Source: Manduca sexta (taxonomy: Eukaryota; Arthropoda; Insecta; Lepidoptera; Sphingidae). From it: a stretch of DNA of 64,000 nucleotides. Under the pieces are notes generated by a model. That model saw only the letters and a program-made list of their open reading frames with translations, made no database searches and was not told where the DNA came from. Within the stretch, counting starts at the first letter, position 1. Every line of letters starts with the position of its first letter. Shown here piece by piece: positions 45,765-56,349 of this stretch. The stretch is taken from contig NC_051136.1 of the NCBI RefSeq assembly GCF_014839805.1, forward strand, positions 3,384,861 through 3,448,860, in the 5' to 3' direction. The position numbers were made by a program, and so were the translations under genes.

Positions 45765-45938
45765 CCCGCATAAGTGTGTTGCGTTCCGGGATCAGCCTGT
45801 GTATATCCAGTTCCAACAGACTGACACAACTGTATTGACTGCCAAGGGGTAATCATCTTCGTCTGTGGACATTCTATTGGACCCCCACTTCACTTACCAT
45901 CAGGTGCCATCACTTTCCCATGCACGAATAAAAAATTA
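45765..45938 (+). mobile_element. Family C retroelement
   Basis: It runs from GCATAAGTGTGTTGCGTTCC through TCAGCCTGTGTATATCCAGT to CATGCACGAATAAAAAAT. The stem arms are partly mismatched. The 60- and 80-codon frames in the region are not gene-like. Confidence 0.75.
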
Positions 45939-46466
45939 ACATTATTGTTCGACTTTGAAATCGAAACTGGCACGATATTATACAATGGGACAAAACCATC
46001 GTATCTCCCCGATAAAGTTTCAAATGTTCTGACTACCCGCCCCGGGCCACGTGCAATGTCAATTTCAATCATAATGGGATACTCGAAGTTCGGGTTGTTT
46101 ATTGGGTGGGAAGCAAATATTTTGAGGGTCAACGGTTTAAAGTATTATATTGTTAGTGTCATAAAATTGATTAAATAAATTTTCGCTTTGTGTTTTTCAT
46201 TTCCGATACAAATTATGTTAGTTTTTGTTTGTTATGATTTCTTATGTTTAAGTGTTTACGTAATTTTACATTTGTAAGACATCTAAATAGAATTAGTATT
46301 TGGATTTTATCATGACTTTTTCATTTTTGAATATCTGCGGACGAGTCGAAAACTTTCATTTTTTTATTTTCGTATTTTTGTTTTGTTCTCCCTTGTAGCA
46401 TAGTGTATAAGGTCTTTCAAGAACATTTCCTTAAGACATATTGAATACTTACACAAAAAACATATT

Positions 46467-46771
46467 ATAATATTAGCTCTATATTATATATTGTCCATTG
46501 CTAGACACGAACACCTTTACCATTGAAAGTGTTTAGTAGTCCACCACGCTGGCCTAGTGCGGATTGGCAGACTTCACGTACCTTCGAAATTAATGAAGAG
46601 AACTTCTCAGGAATGCTGGTTTCCTCCAATGTTTTCCTTCACCGTGGAAGCAAACGATAATTCACAAAGAACAGTCACATAACTTTAAAAAAGTCAGATA
46701 CTTGCTCTTGGGTTTTGAATCTGCAGATATTTGTTTCAACAGTCCATTCCTCTCCCATTAAGCTATCGCAA
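46467..46771 (-). mobile_element. Family A SINE, full-length but old
   Basis: Every segment is present with heavy divergence; the B-box region reads GGGTTTTGAATCTGCAGA on the plus strand. It is probably inactive. Confidence 0.75.
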
Positions 46772-46894
46772 CTTTTTTATATAATTCAAAATGTATACTT
46801 TGTTATTCCTTATAAATTTTATCACTAATTTAAAAATGACCATAGTTATATAAGTAATTTTAATTGTTATGTAGAAATAATAGTTAGTATCCCT

Positions 46895-46962
46895 ATACAT
46901 TGTTTTGACGTATTATAAGTGCAACTTTGTTCGCCTACGTGATAAATAAAGTATTTTAATTT
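46895..46962 (+). mobile_element. Family J LINE 3' end, short
   Basis: ATAAGTGCAACTTTGTTCGC and CTACGTGATAAATAAAG followed by an ATTTTAATTTT tail match the terminus of the insertion at 44.1 kb. Confidence 0.65.
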
Positions 46963-46999
46963 TGTTATTTTAAAATATAATAATATACCGTCACGAAAA

Positions 47000-47285
47000 T
47001 ATACATCACCTTCCAACCCTGAATTACCATGAAGATCCAATTCCGTAAGACATGAAATTTAATAATCCACGTTAATAGCTCTCAAACGTGTTAAACAGAG
47101 CGTAACAGCGGTTTTGAGTTATATTATTCGGAACGGCCCGCAGAATAAACTATTGGCCCGTTTGACCTACCCGTATGTTCCTTGGAGATCAATTGAACTA
47201 TTTTACTTGGAACTAAAATGTTAATGGTGTTTATTGGTGTTACAGCTGATGTTACATGTGTTTTAATAATTAGTTTATGTTGGTA
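47000..47285. promoter_or_regulatory. Repeat-free island, possible conserved non-coding element
   Basis: This interval has balanced composition, no family match and no frame. It includes CGGAACGGCCCGCAGAATAA and CCCGTTTGACCTACCCGTAT. An enhancer or other conserved role is inferred only from being an island among repeats. Confidence 0.22.
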
Positions 47286-47385
47286 ATGGATTATTATAGC
47301 TTAGTGGGAGGAAACAGACTTGAGATGATGGTTGAAGGTTCGATATCTGGCTTATGTACCGTTGTATTACACTAGGTACGATGTA

Positions 47386-47502
47386 CAGTGTAACTACTGG
47401 ACATAATAAGACTTAACATCTCATGTCTCAGGATGGCGAGCGCAGTGGTATACCAAACAATACTTTGTAGTTCAAGGTGTTGGATAGTGTTTGTATTGTT
47501 TA
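47386..47502 (+). mobile_element. Family B fragment lacking both ends
   Basis: It begins at CAGTGTAACTACTGGACATA and stops at GTTTGTATTGTTTAT, without the CAATAAAA tail. The missing 3' end is unusual for a retroposed copy and suggests later deletion. Confidence 0.75.
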
Positions 47503-47715
47503 TTTATACCTCATACTTATTAAATAAAATGTAACTGTTAATTTACTCATATAACTCAAAGAAACGACGAGAAATTAAAACTAAACAACTCTGAAGGTTA
47601 CATCACGTAATATTATTTTACCAGGATAGAAGAAAACAGGAAAATGAAACAAATTATTTATTAAAAATAATATTAACATCTCCGCTACATACGATATTTT
47701 TACTAATATTATAAA

Positions 47716-47902
47716 CTAGCTTTTGTCTATGACTCTGCTCGTGTTAAAAAGATTTTCTGGTATAAATATTTTCTCGGTTTAAAAAGTAGCCTTTGGCTCT
47801 CAGGAGTAATGTAGCTCCCTTAATGAAAAAGAAAATCTGTTAACTAGTACCTGAGATTAGTGCGTTTACACAAATAAACTATTTAGCTTGTGTTAGTACA
47901 GA
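47716..47902 (-). mobile_element. Short Helitron-like element
   Basis: On the minus strand it runs from TCTGTACTAACACAAGCTAA to a CTAG at 47716-47719. It lies between an A on its 5' side (T at 47903 on the plus strand) and a T on its 3' side. The AATCTCAGGTACTAG segment is typical of the lepidopteran type. It directly adjoins a TACTAATATTATAAA, another Helitron-type start. Confidence 0.7.
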
Positions 47903-47944
47903 TGTAAAAGTTGTAGTGTTTTAAGTTAAGATATTTGAATGTTC

Positions 47945-48110
47945 GTTAGAATTAAACGAAGAAACCGCTGTACGTATTTTGATAAAATTTGGCATATAAG
48001 ACCATGTCTTAGATGGCATATAGGCTACCTCTTTTCCCAGTCATTTGACCAAAGATGTTAGAATTTTGAAAATTAATTTTTAAATAGATCGTTTAAATTA
48101 TAGTTGAAAA
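47945..48110 (+). mobile_element. Helitron-like fragment
   Basis: AATTAAACGAAGAAACCGCT, GATAAAATTTGGCATATAAG and the TTTTTAAATAGATCG segment parallel the element at 54.56-54.83 kb. Termini are lost. Confidence 0.5.
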
Positions 48111-48237
48111 TGTTGGCAATTATTAGAAGATATGTTATGGAGTCGACATTTTACATCACTTTTAGGCGTGTCGTCACAATTTTTAACACTGACAAAATAT
48201 ATAATCTACTGGTGGTATATTATATATTTTGTTTTTG

Positions 48238-48540
48238 TTAGGTCTCTCATATGTGAGAGTTCACCTGGGTAGATACCAACGCAATGTCTATTTCTACCGC
48301 CAAGTAGCAGTGTATAGTCATTTTTGTGTGTCGGTTTGAAGGATATTGTAGCCAGTTTAACTACTACATATAAGACTTTCTCATATCTCAGGATGGCGAG
48401 CGCAGTGGAATACCAAACAATACTTTGTAATTCAAGGTGTTGGATGGTGTTTCTGCTGTTTATGGGCGGTCGTATCGATTACCAACAGGGGTTATCGGTT
48501 ACTGGCAAGCTCGTCTCATCATCCAAAGCAATAAAAAAAA
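48238..48540 (+). mobile_element. Family B retroelement, nearly full length
   Basis: It starts TTAGGTCTCTCATATGTGAG and ends CATCCAAAGCAATAAAAAAA. An extra GGGGTTATCGGTTA lies near 48487. The 73-codon frame is an artefact. Confidence 0.82.
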
Positions 48541-48544
48541 TGTA

Positions 48545-48888
48545 AAGACCGGCAAAGTTTCCTCTCATTCATCTGTATGCTAATACGATTCATAAATGAT
48601 GTGCAGACGCTTAAACGGAACAGCGAAATAACGGATAAATAATTTTACCAGCTATCAATTTCATAGTACACTATCGGTCACGAAAACTGGTCATCCACCG
48701 ATTAAACCTTAAGCACACGGTATTAATGCGAATGTAAGACTCTTATTGTTCGTACACCGCGGAGTGGAGCGGGTTATGTGTTTTATTACATAGCATTGCC
48801 TATATGCAATACGCGTTTGTGGCAGGCAGTGTAATCTCTTTGCATTGTCTGTAGGGCTGCTACGTATGAAATTTAGCATTGACGTATA
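48545..48888. other. Non-coding DNA, nothing recognised
   Basis: Composition is mixed, with no shared repeat. The 83-codon minus frame at 48709-48960 runs into the neighbouring SINE and is not a gene. Confidence 0.4.
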
Positions 48889-48891
48889 TTG

Positions 48892-49198
48892 TAAGCGGCG
48901 ATAGCCTAGTTGGGTGTGGAACGGACTGCTGAGACGAATGTCCGCAGGTTCAAATCCCATCCAATCCCAATGTGTGTATTCTTTGTGAATTTATCGTTCG
49001 CTTTAACGGTGAAGGAAAACATCGTGAGGAAACCTTGCACATCTGAGAAGTTCTCTATAGGAATTTCGAAGGTGTGTGAAGTCTACCAATCCGCACTAGG
49101 CCAGCGTGGTGGACTAAGGCCTAATCCCTCTCAGTAGTAGAGGAGGCCCGTGCTCTGCAGTGGGCAAGTATATAATACAGGGCTGATATTATTTATTA
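48892..49198 (+). mobile_element. Family A SINE, full length, plus orientation
   Basis: AAGCGGCGATAGCCTAGTTG head, CGCAGGTTCAAATCCCAT (B box), body and GGGCTGATATTATTTATTAT tail are complete apart from a deletion of about 40 bases after the B box. It is the only well-preserved A copy in plus orientation. The 75-codon frame is an artefact. Confidence 0.88.
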
Positions 49199-49209
49199 TT
49201 ATATATTAT

Positions 49210-50285
49210 ATATATACGAACGTCCATATAAACTATTTGTTCAAAATCTGAACTAAAATGGCAACCAAAATGTCACTGTCATAATCTATTTATTGACTTA
49301 AAAAATAATTTTACTTATTTCATTAATATTTTTTATTCACATCCAACTTTGCACTTAGACTAGCGTTTTTATATTTTGAGCGCACACCGTACACATCCAC
49401 ACGCATCAATATTGACACCATACTTAAATCAGTTTGAATGGATAACAGTTCAATGCAGTTGAACACAGTGAATGGTCGGAACGCCAAATCTAGTACGTAG
49501 CACATATATATTGATGGAATTTTAGTATTTAAAGCGATGACCCAATAGTTATGCCTTCCTTGCCTTTAAGCTTTAAAACGCAATCACTTATAAATATTAA
49601 TCTTGATAAGAAACAAAATTTTAAATATCAAACACTAAAATTAATACAAATTATCTTTTTTGTAATAATAGCATTGAACTCATAAAAAATAAATGAATTG
49701 TGACCGTCATTATCCCTCAAATAATTAGATACTCCGAGTAGTTCTTGGAATTTAATGACACATTATTTTCATAGAAGATAAAAAGAAATACCAGCTACCA
49801 TTATTTATTACGTATCTAACCATTTGGACTACGAAAGAAAATTATGAAAATTTACTTTTCATTCGTAAATTTTTTATTATGAGTATACCTATCATACCAT
49901 TCATTGTGATTAATTAAACTATTTTATCCTGCTAAGTAAATTTACACTGAGGGCTTTATAAAATTTGTATAAAAAGTTTGAATACTTTGTTAATATGTTT
50001 ATTTCAAATGCGTCTTGAACATTGATGCGGTTTATGAGTCCGCCAGTGTATATTTATACATATGTACGTACCTATAATATGTAATATATCAACCTAAGTA
50101 CCGCTGGTGACGTATTTCGGTTGCGATATGGAGGATAGCCGGGCTTCAATGGCGAGTTAGATAGGCAGACCACGTCAGTTTGTCGATTAGAAAACACATG
50201 ATTAGAATATGATAGAATTCCTTTTTCATTACAGCCATAAGCAACGCCATATGACAGGTTTTAGTTTGTGCTGTCTCTGATTTAT
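49210..50285. other. AT-rich non-coding DNA, nothing recognised
   Basis: No family repeat was found. A small GC-richer patch (GTGACGTATTTCGGTTGCGA) lies near 50108. Confidence 0.4.
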
Positions 50286-50291
50286 ATATTA

Positions 50292-50540
50292 CTAGCTTTT
50301 CCCCACGTGGAGAAGTTGTACGGGATAGTATTATTTGTCCAACTTACTTGATATGTATCGCTTTATTATGACCAAATTAGACAAAATCATTATTAATTGT
50401 AGCCTATGTGTTATTCTAATGTATAACCAATATTACAGTAAAGTTTTATTCAAACCCGTTGAGTAGTTTTTTCGTGAAAGAGCAACAAACATACATACAT
50501 ACATCCATGCTCACAAACTTTCGAATTTATAATATTAGGA
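50292..50540 (-). mobile_element. Helitron-like element
   Basis: CTAGCTTTTCCCCACGTGGA at the plus-strand left end and TTCGAATTTATAATATTAGGA at the right are the two H termini in minus orientation. A CATA microsatellite lies inside near 50490. Confidence 0.68.
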
Positions 50541-50964
50541 CTTTATATGTCTTATGGAGTTTGTAGATGAGTACAATAATAATTAATGTTATACATAATG
50601 ACCCAAAAAATTACTGTAAAATCAAAACAAGTGAGAAAAACTTTATATTACTTAAAATGTACTACCCTATATGGTATTAATAAGTACAAAATATAAAAAA
50701 AAAAATGAAAAATTCAATCAATATCAAAACAAAGTTCCGAGTGCCAACCCTAACATGAGAGCGACCGCAGAGAAATTATTGCAAGATTTTACTGACGTTC
50801 GTATTCGACCGGAGCGTGGAGTTAACATAACGTGAATGTTTTAGTTATAGCGCAAAATGTATGAGAAATAGTTTGATTTATAACCTGCTATAAAGGATTG
50901 TGCTGTATGGGATATTCTGAAATGGTACAATGTAAAGTATTTTGAATAGTTTTATTCATATTAT

Positions 50965-51172
50965 TGCTGGTGGCAGAATGTAGGTGTTAAACTCCCGTAG
51001 TGGTCCACGTAAGTGTGTCGCGTTCTGGGATCAGCCTGTGTATACCCAGTTCCAACATTCCGGTATAATTGTGTTAATCATCTGTCGTCAGTTGACATTC
51101 TATTGGACTTCACTTGACGTACCTTCAGAGGCAGTGGGACCACTTCGCAGTGCACGTATAAAGAAGTAAGTA
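50965..51172 (+). mobile_element. Family C retroelement with deleted stem arm
   Basis: It runs from TTGCTGGTGGCAGAATGTAG through TCAGCCTGTGTATACCCAGT to CAGTGCACGTATAAAGAAG. The left stem arm of the conserved hairpin is deleted. Confidence 0.75.
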
Positions 51173-51209
51173 CGTGTGTCATAGGATTTCTAATGTGTGT
51201 TTAGTGTAA

Positions 51210-51508
51210 TCTATATTTATAAAAGAAAGTTGTGTTAGTTACACTATTTATAACTCAAGAACGGCTGAACCGATTTGGCTGAAAATTGGTAGGAAGGTAG
51301 CTTAGAACTAGGAGACGGACATAGGATACTTTTTATCCTATTCCCACGGGAACGTAACGACATAAAAAGTGGTATAACAAAACGAAATTTGGTATGGAGA
51401 TAGTTTAGACCCTGGAAAGGTTGTAGGTTACTATCCCGGAAAAATATATAGCCCGACTTTTATCCCGGAAAACAAATTCACGCGGAGGAAGCCGCGAGCA
51501 AAAGCTAG
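51210..51508 (+). mobile_element. Complete non-autonomous Helitron
   Basis: It starts TCTATATTTATAAAAGAAAG directly after A (51209) and ends in CTAG (51505-51508) directly before T. Eight bases before the CTAG is a hairpin, CGCGG (51481-51485) and CCGCG (51492-51496). These three features define Helitron ends. The 299 base interior is non-coding and appears to combine two head modules. It is the best H reference in the window. Confidence 0.85.
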
Positions 51509-51509
51509 T

Positions 51510-51930
51510 GTATTTTAATTCAAAGTTATAATTTTTATTCTGATTATATACATTAATTTACCATCAGAATTATCTGATGATTACAACGTACTCGTATCAT
51601 GAATCAGTTATATAAAAACCAACTATGATTTGGCAAACAAAAACATCTCACGACCACCAAAGTTCACAAACAATTTAAAGAAAACCCAAAACGATCTGAC
51701 CAATATAACCGTAAGTTGTTCAACAATAAATTCTTAATAAGAAATTAAGAACGTAAGTCGAACTATTCCCTAGCTCATAAAAGTTAGCCAATTTACAAAC
51801 TATAGTGGAACAAACAAATGTTACAATAATTGCTTCAGACGTTTTTATTATTTTCATCGCATAGTTTTCGCAACTTAATATAGCTTTTTATTTACACTTT
51901 CTTTTAAGTCTTTAATATATTGAGATTTGT
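51510..51930. other. AT-rich non-coding DNA, nothing recognised
   Basis: No shared repeat or frame was found. Confidence 0.45.
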
Positions 51931-51934
51931 TGTT

Positions 51935-52082
51935 TGAAATAAAACTATTTTTACATTTTTTTTCGCGGTTTTTTATATTATAATTTTGTCTCGATGTTTC
52001 GAATACTTTGCAGCATTCGTGGTCACGTGGTTACGGGACGGACTGATGTGTTGATCATCCGAAAAGTCAAAGTTACAATATT
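51935..52082 (+). repeat. Family F dispersed repeat, longest copy
   Basis: It runs from TTGAAATAAAACTATTTTTA through TTTCGAATACTTTGCAGCAT and GTGGTCACGTGGTTACGGGA to CGGACTGATGTGTTGATCAT and AAAGTCAAAGTTACAAT. It resembles repeats of unresolved class in other lepidopterans; no protein is encoded. Confidence 0.6.
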
Positions 52083-52084
52083 GG

Positions 52085-52550
52085 CATACATTTTATAATT
52101 ATACAAATATGTTTCTTTTTAGCTGTTGACGGTCCGATCTACGCAGAATGATGTCACAGTATCTTGATTATATTTTTATTGCAAAATATAACAGGTTACT
52201 TAACAGTATTATTTAGTAACTCAACAAATATTATATTACCATTATAATCTATTGACTTGTTACTTATTTCTATTGCAAAAAAATAAACATTGAACGCCGA
52301 TAGCTCCATTTGTTAAAATTTATTTACTTAACACCAAAATACAAATTTTACCATTTACTTTCTTCTTTATTATTACTAATAAGAACTTTTTTCGCGAATA
52401 CTCAATGCCCATTACTTCGTCTGGCAATTTAACTTTTTTCAAACAAATTCTGACCCTTCACTGTTAAAAATTAATATCGCAAGCGGGCGTGTTTCCGAGT
52501 GTAGCGATTGTCGAAAACTTCAATAGCGAACAATATTTTTTGTCTGTGCT
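52085..52550. other. Non-coding DNA, nothing recognised
   Basis: A GC-richer GCAAGCGGGCGTGTTTCCGA lies near 52480; otherwise AT-rich. Confidence 0.4.
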
Positions 52551-52553
52551 TAT

Positions 52554-52650
52554 CCCACTAATAATATAAATGCGAAAGTTTGTGAGGATGGATGTACGTA
52601 TGTTTGTTCCTCTTTCACGAAAAAACTACAGAACAGATTTGAATAAATCT
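52554..52650 (+). mobile_element. Helitron-like 5' end, fragment
   Basis: TCCCACTAATAATATAAATG then GCGAAAGTTTGTGAGGATGG and TTCCTCTTTCACGAAAAAAC are the H start in plus orientation. The 3' end is missing. Confidence 0.62.
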
Positions 52651-52766
52651 TTAATCAAATCAAAAGCTAATCTGTCATAATAAGAACGACGTGGTTTAAC
52701 TACAAAGCGTTAGGTTATTTAAAGAATTTCGACCTGTTGACATAAGTAAATGCTAGGTACTACGTT

Positions 52767-53074
52767 CTGGTGGTAGGTATCTCATATGTGAGAGTCCGCC
52801 TGGGTAGGTACCACCTCAATGTTTATTACTGTCGTCAAGCAGCAGTGTATAGTGAATGTTGTGTTCCGGTTTGAAGAACATATTAGGCAGTGTAACTACT
52901 GGACATAATAAGACTTAACATCTCATGTCTCAGATGGCGAGCGCAGTGGAATATCACACAATACTTTGTAATTTAAGTTGTTGGATGGTATTGCTTTTGT
53001 TTATTGGTGTTGTATGTATGTATTTCTTACCATCAGGCGAACGGCTAGCTCGTCTCGACATTCAAAGCAAAAAA
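52767..53074 (+). mobile_element. Family B retroelement, full length
   Basis: It runs from TCTGGTGGTAGGTATCTCAT to CATTCAAAGCAAAAAAAACT, with a GTATGTATGTAT expansion near 53012. Confidence 0.85.
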
Positions 53075-53347
53075 AACTCAAAGGTGAGATTGCTTTATTT
53101 ATAAAGCCCTTATAGTACTCTAATATGTGTAGGCAGCAAGTTCACGCCAATGCATTGCATATAGCTAATGTTATGTTTCAGGAAGCATTAGCGCGCGATG
53201 GTAAAAGTTCCATTGTACGAAACTATCTAAATTTAGCCCCACAAAGCGGTTAACGTGGATACCAATTTATCTTTATTATGTAACGTTAACTTATTGCACT
53301 CCGTTATATTTTATTGTTACTTATATGAATCATGAATCTAATACAAG

Positions 53348-53512
53348 GTGGTCGAATCCATGGTGTAGTGGATGTAAATGGATAGTGTACTCGGAGGTCT
53401 TGGGTTCGATTCCCAGATCGATTTATTTTTATGTTTCTATCTTATTTTATCAGAATTGGATCGTGTAGAATGATTTGAAGCCGGACACAATATGGCTGAA
53501 TGTAAAACTAAA
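53348..53512 (+). mobile_element. tRNA-headed SINE, D-like
   Basis: The head has ATGGTGTAGTGGATGTAAAT and a B box, GGGTTCGATTCCC. After it only the CCGGACACAATATGGC segment recalls the D body. It may be a diverged D or a separate SINE. A tRNA pseudogene is possible, but the body similarity argues for a SINE. Confidence 0.55.
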
Positions 53513-53612
53513 TTTTATTTTCTCCGATGCTTGAAAAGTTTTTGAAGTCGCCCTCACGTTGGAATAGCATCACGGTTGGTATCAATTAATATAGTATAAG
53601 ATATTATGTAGA

Positions 53613-53800
53613 TTGAATGAGCAGAAAAACTTAAAGTTAACTCACAGCGTCGGCCGTCCACCCACGAGATGGACAGATGACTTAATAAAAGTAGTTGTAG
53701 GTCGCTGGATGCAAGCCACTTCCAATAAGTCGATCTGGAAATCTTCGGGAAGGCCCATGCCCAGCAATGGACATCCTGCGGCTGATGATGATGATGATTA
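53613..53800 (+). mobile_element. Family I: RTE-like LINE 3' end with coding relic
   Basis: The translated frame has GRPPTRWTDDLIKV, then RWMQATSNKSIWKS, a pattern I associate with the C-terminal end of reverse transcriptase polyproteins of RTE-type or related LINEs. The conserved QQWTSCG end and its stop lie in another frame, so a frameshift has occurred. The stop codon flows into a (TGA)n tail at about 53785-53800. It is a dead 3' fragment. A second copy lies inverted at 56.9 kb. Confidence 0.7.
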
Positions 53801-53804
53801 AAAT

Positions 53805-54350
53805 CATTCGACTTGTAAAAAATATTTCCACGAAGACGACTCGTCTAAATTCTTTCCTAGTCAAGTAAACGAAAATAACTGTTAAAAATTAAAATCTCTG
53901 ACACCAGTCATAAAATTCCTATAAAGCATTTCTACAATTAACGTTCGGAAATAAACGAGAGAATATAAACTCACAATATCCGAAACGTATCTCCGACTTT
54001 CTTTTGTCTATAAAATACAGGCACCGCTCACCGATTAATATTATTAGCATAGAAATATCATAATTCGTTGGCAGAAGCAATAAAAGCGGGCGAAGCTGAA
54101 GTCGAGTGTTGGAACTGTGACCTAATGAGTATTGAAACAAAATCTTTTATTAAATGCGAATCAGTGTGCTATTTTTTTCCAATGACTCACACAAGTTTTT
54201 ATTTCTATGTATACAAATAGGGTGAAGTGTTTCTCATAGGGTGGGAGGGGTCGAGGTTCCGCTATTTGATACGTAGTTCGTCCCCCCTGTGCTGGTATAT
54301 TTGTATCCACCAGGATTCTAACCATTGTAGACAAGTTATAAACATTTTGG
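53805..54350. other. Non-coding DNA, nothing recognised
   Basis: No repeat family was seen. A 73-codon minus frame at 53919-54140 lacks domains. Confidence 0.4.
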
Positions 54351-54354
54351 AATC

Positions 54355-54488
54355 AGACTGTGTATCCGGTTTCAAATCGGGCATAGTTGTATCGACTGGC
54401 GAGGGATAGCCGTCTCTCGTCAGTCGACTCTATCTGAATTCCACTTACTATCAGGTACTATGGGATCATTTTAGCGCATAAATTCTTA
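54355..54488 (+). mobile_element. Family C retroelement, 3' half
   Basis: GACTGTGTATCCGGTTTCAA, then stem arms around CGACTGGCGAG and CTCGTCAGTCG that still pair except for one position, and an ATTTTAGCGCATAAAT end. Confidence 0.7.
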
Positions 54489-54555
54489 ATTATGAGTGTT
54501 TGGTACATAGACCTAGTCCCGGTCAATGATAGATATTTTAACCAGGCGAAGTGCA

Positions 54556-54829
54556 AGAAGGGTTTTTCGAAAGTTTGTGAATGTTTATATGTTTGTTAGA
54601 AGTAAACGCCGAAATAACTGAATGGATTTTTATGACATTTTAAGTACGAGTAGACTATGTTCTGGTTTAATATGTAGGCTGCATTTTATCCAGATAATTT
54701 GCTCCTATGGGAACTCATACTTTTTTAAAAATTGATTTTTAAATAGATGGCGCTGACGTCGTACACTGCTTCTAGGACTTTTATAGCGAAAATGCTTTTT
54801 ACGCGGGCTAGGCCTCGAGCAATGCCTAG
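54556..54829 (+). mobile_element. Helitron-like element with intact 3' terminus
   Basis: It ends in a GC-rich segment (ACGCGGGCTAGGCCTCGAGC) and CTAG at 54826-54829, followed by T. The 5' part, from TTTTTCGAAAGTTTGTGAAT, lacks a clear TC start. Confidence 0.68.
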
Positions 54830-54977
54830 TTAAGAATAAAATTATACAGTGGTATAGTAAATTTTGTTGTACTGATTAAAATATAGCCCTTAATTACATG
54901 TATTCGATTTTTTTTATTTACCGAGATGTATACAAAACACTATTACAATAATTGAATTTTCTTATTAGTTATATGAA

Positions 54978-55078
54978 ATTGTGTGTGTGTGTGCCTATGC
55001 TTCTCGCGCTCTCTATTTCTCTCTCACTCTTTCTCTGTGTGTGTGTGTGTACGCACGTGTACCCGTGTGTGTGGTGGG
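54978..55078. repeat. GT and CT microsatellite block
   Basis: Two GT-rich runs (about 54980 and 55036) surround CT-rich DNA, followed by a further GTGTGTGTGG. This is a hypervariable simple repeat. Confidence 0.9.
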
Positions 55079-55079
55079 C

Positions 55080-55495
55080 GCTCCATTATAATTCTAGTTA
55101 TAAGCTTTATTAAATATCCTGAATAAATTATAAGCGGATAAGTTCGTGGAAGAATGTATTATCGAGAATTATAGTGGTACAATTACCGAGCGGCCCAATC
55201 AGACCCGCAGTCATTTTATTGATTGTAAAAACTTTCTATACTCAACTTGGGTGTTATAAGTTTGAAACATTCGACCGTATGCCTTTCTGCGCTGTCCTAG
55301 AAACAATTTCGGTTTGTTTTTTAGTTGCTAGTTTTATTTTGATACATTCAGATCAGCCCTGGGTAGCAATCTTCAAACACTTCGTGCGTATGGAGTATTA
55401 AGATATAAAAATAATTATCAAAGTGATACTACTACACGTAATTTTCTTCTCTATCCGCTCAATACAAGCAAAAACATGACAATTAAAATTTTCAT
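55080..55495. other. Non-coding DNA, weak frame only
   Basis: A 75-codon plus frame (55174-55401) contains a hydrophobic stretch near residues 45-58 but no recognisable domain. No splice sites or homology support it. Confidence 0.35.
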
Positions 55496-55499
55496 ATAA

Positions 55500-55905
55500 A
55501 ACACTTAAAGTCGGCCCGAAATTTACCGCCATTTTAATTAAAACAGAAGGATTAAACTTGAACGTGGGTACCAAGTTAATTGTTTTTTTTTTTGATAATC
55601 ACGATGCCCGAAGCGGGGCCGTGAAGTATTTCCTCGTTAATTCAAAAGAGTTTTGCAGATAAAAAGGCCATTGAAACGATAAGATTCCTTAAGGGAGGCC
55701 ATTTGTGAATTACGTTTAGAATAATAGGGCGTTCGAGATGTCACGCCATTATCGTCGCGCTGAAACAAGTGGCTGTAACAACTAACATCTCAAGGACGGG
55801 CTAGAGATAATCGATTTCAATTTTCACGACGATTTCAAGGATTATGTTTTAAATAGCCAAAAGAAAATGGCCTGTCCTCGGCTGTTCGTAAATAGTCGTC
55901 AAACC
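55500..55905. promoter_or_regulatory. Repeat-free island, best regulatory candidate
   Basis: Four hundred bases without any family repeat have mixed composition. They hold several homeodomain-type cores (TTTTAATTAAAA near 55532, AGTTAATTG near 55574, CGTTAATTC near 55634), a GATA-type CGATAAG near 55677, and TCGTCGCGCTGAAACAAGTG. This dense, non-repetitive make-up is typical of deeply conserved developmental enhancers. No conservation data were available. Confidence 0.3.
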
Positions 55906-56104
55906 TTGCACCCAATTTTATCATGTGTAAAAATAACATCTAAAGTGAAAGCCATAAGAGTTATCACAATACATACGTTCTAACAAGAATACAGAACTGT
56001 GAAAGTCGCCATTATTTTCAATGAAGACACCTTCGTTAGGATAATATATAAGGTGATACAAGTAACTATGCTCACTTAAATAAAATATTAAGTTATGTAA
56101 AGTT

Positions 56105-56348
56105 TGCTGGCAGTAGGATTTTTATACTGTGTACTGGTAGTAGGATTTTTTAAATCTTTCGTTATAGCTGTACTGTAATGTGTCGCGTTCCGAGATCAGC
56201 CTGTGTATATCCAGTTCCAAAAGGCCGGCATAATTATGTCGACTGCCGAGGGGTAATCATCTCTCGGCAGTCGACATTCTATGGGTCCCCACTCCACTTA
56301 CCATTAAGTGTGGTGGGGTCTTTACCATGCCGTATAAAAAAAAAGAAA
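56105..56348 (+). mobile_element. Family C retroelement with perfect stem-loop
   Basis: It is nearly complete, from TTGCTGGCAGTAGGATTTTT to CCATGCCGTATAAAAAAAA. The hairpin arms 56238-56250 and 56263-56275 (GTCGACTGCCGAG and its exact complement) form a perfect 13 bp stem with a 12-base loop. A short internal duplication of the GGTAGTAGGATTTTT head is present. Confidence 0.82.
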
Positions 56349-56349
56349 G

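Noticed and set aside
52045..52070. Hammerhead-ribozyme-like CTGATG...GAAA in family F
   Set aside because: The CUGANGA core is broken (CTGATGTG), no proper stem II was found, and other F copies do not keep it.
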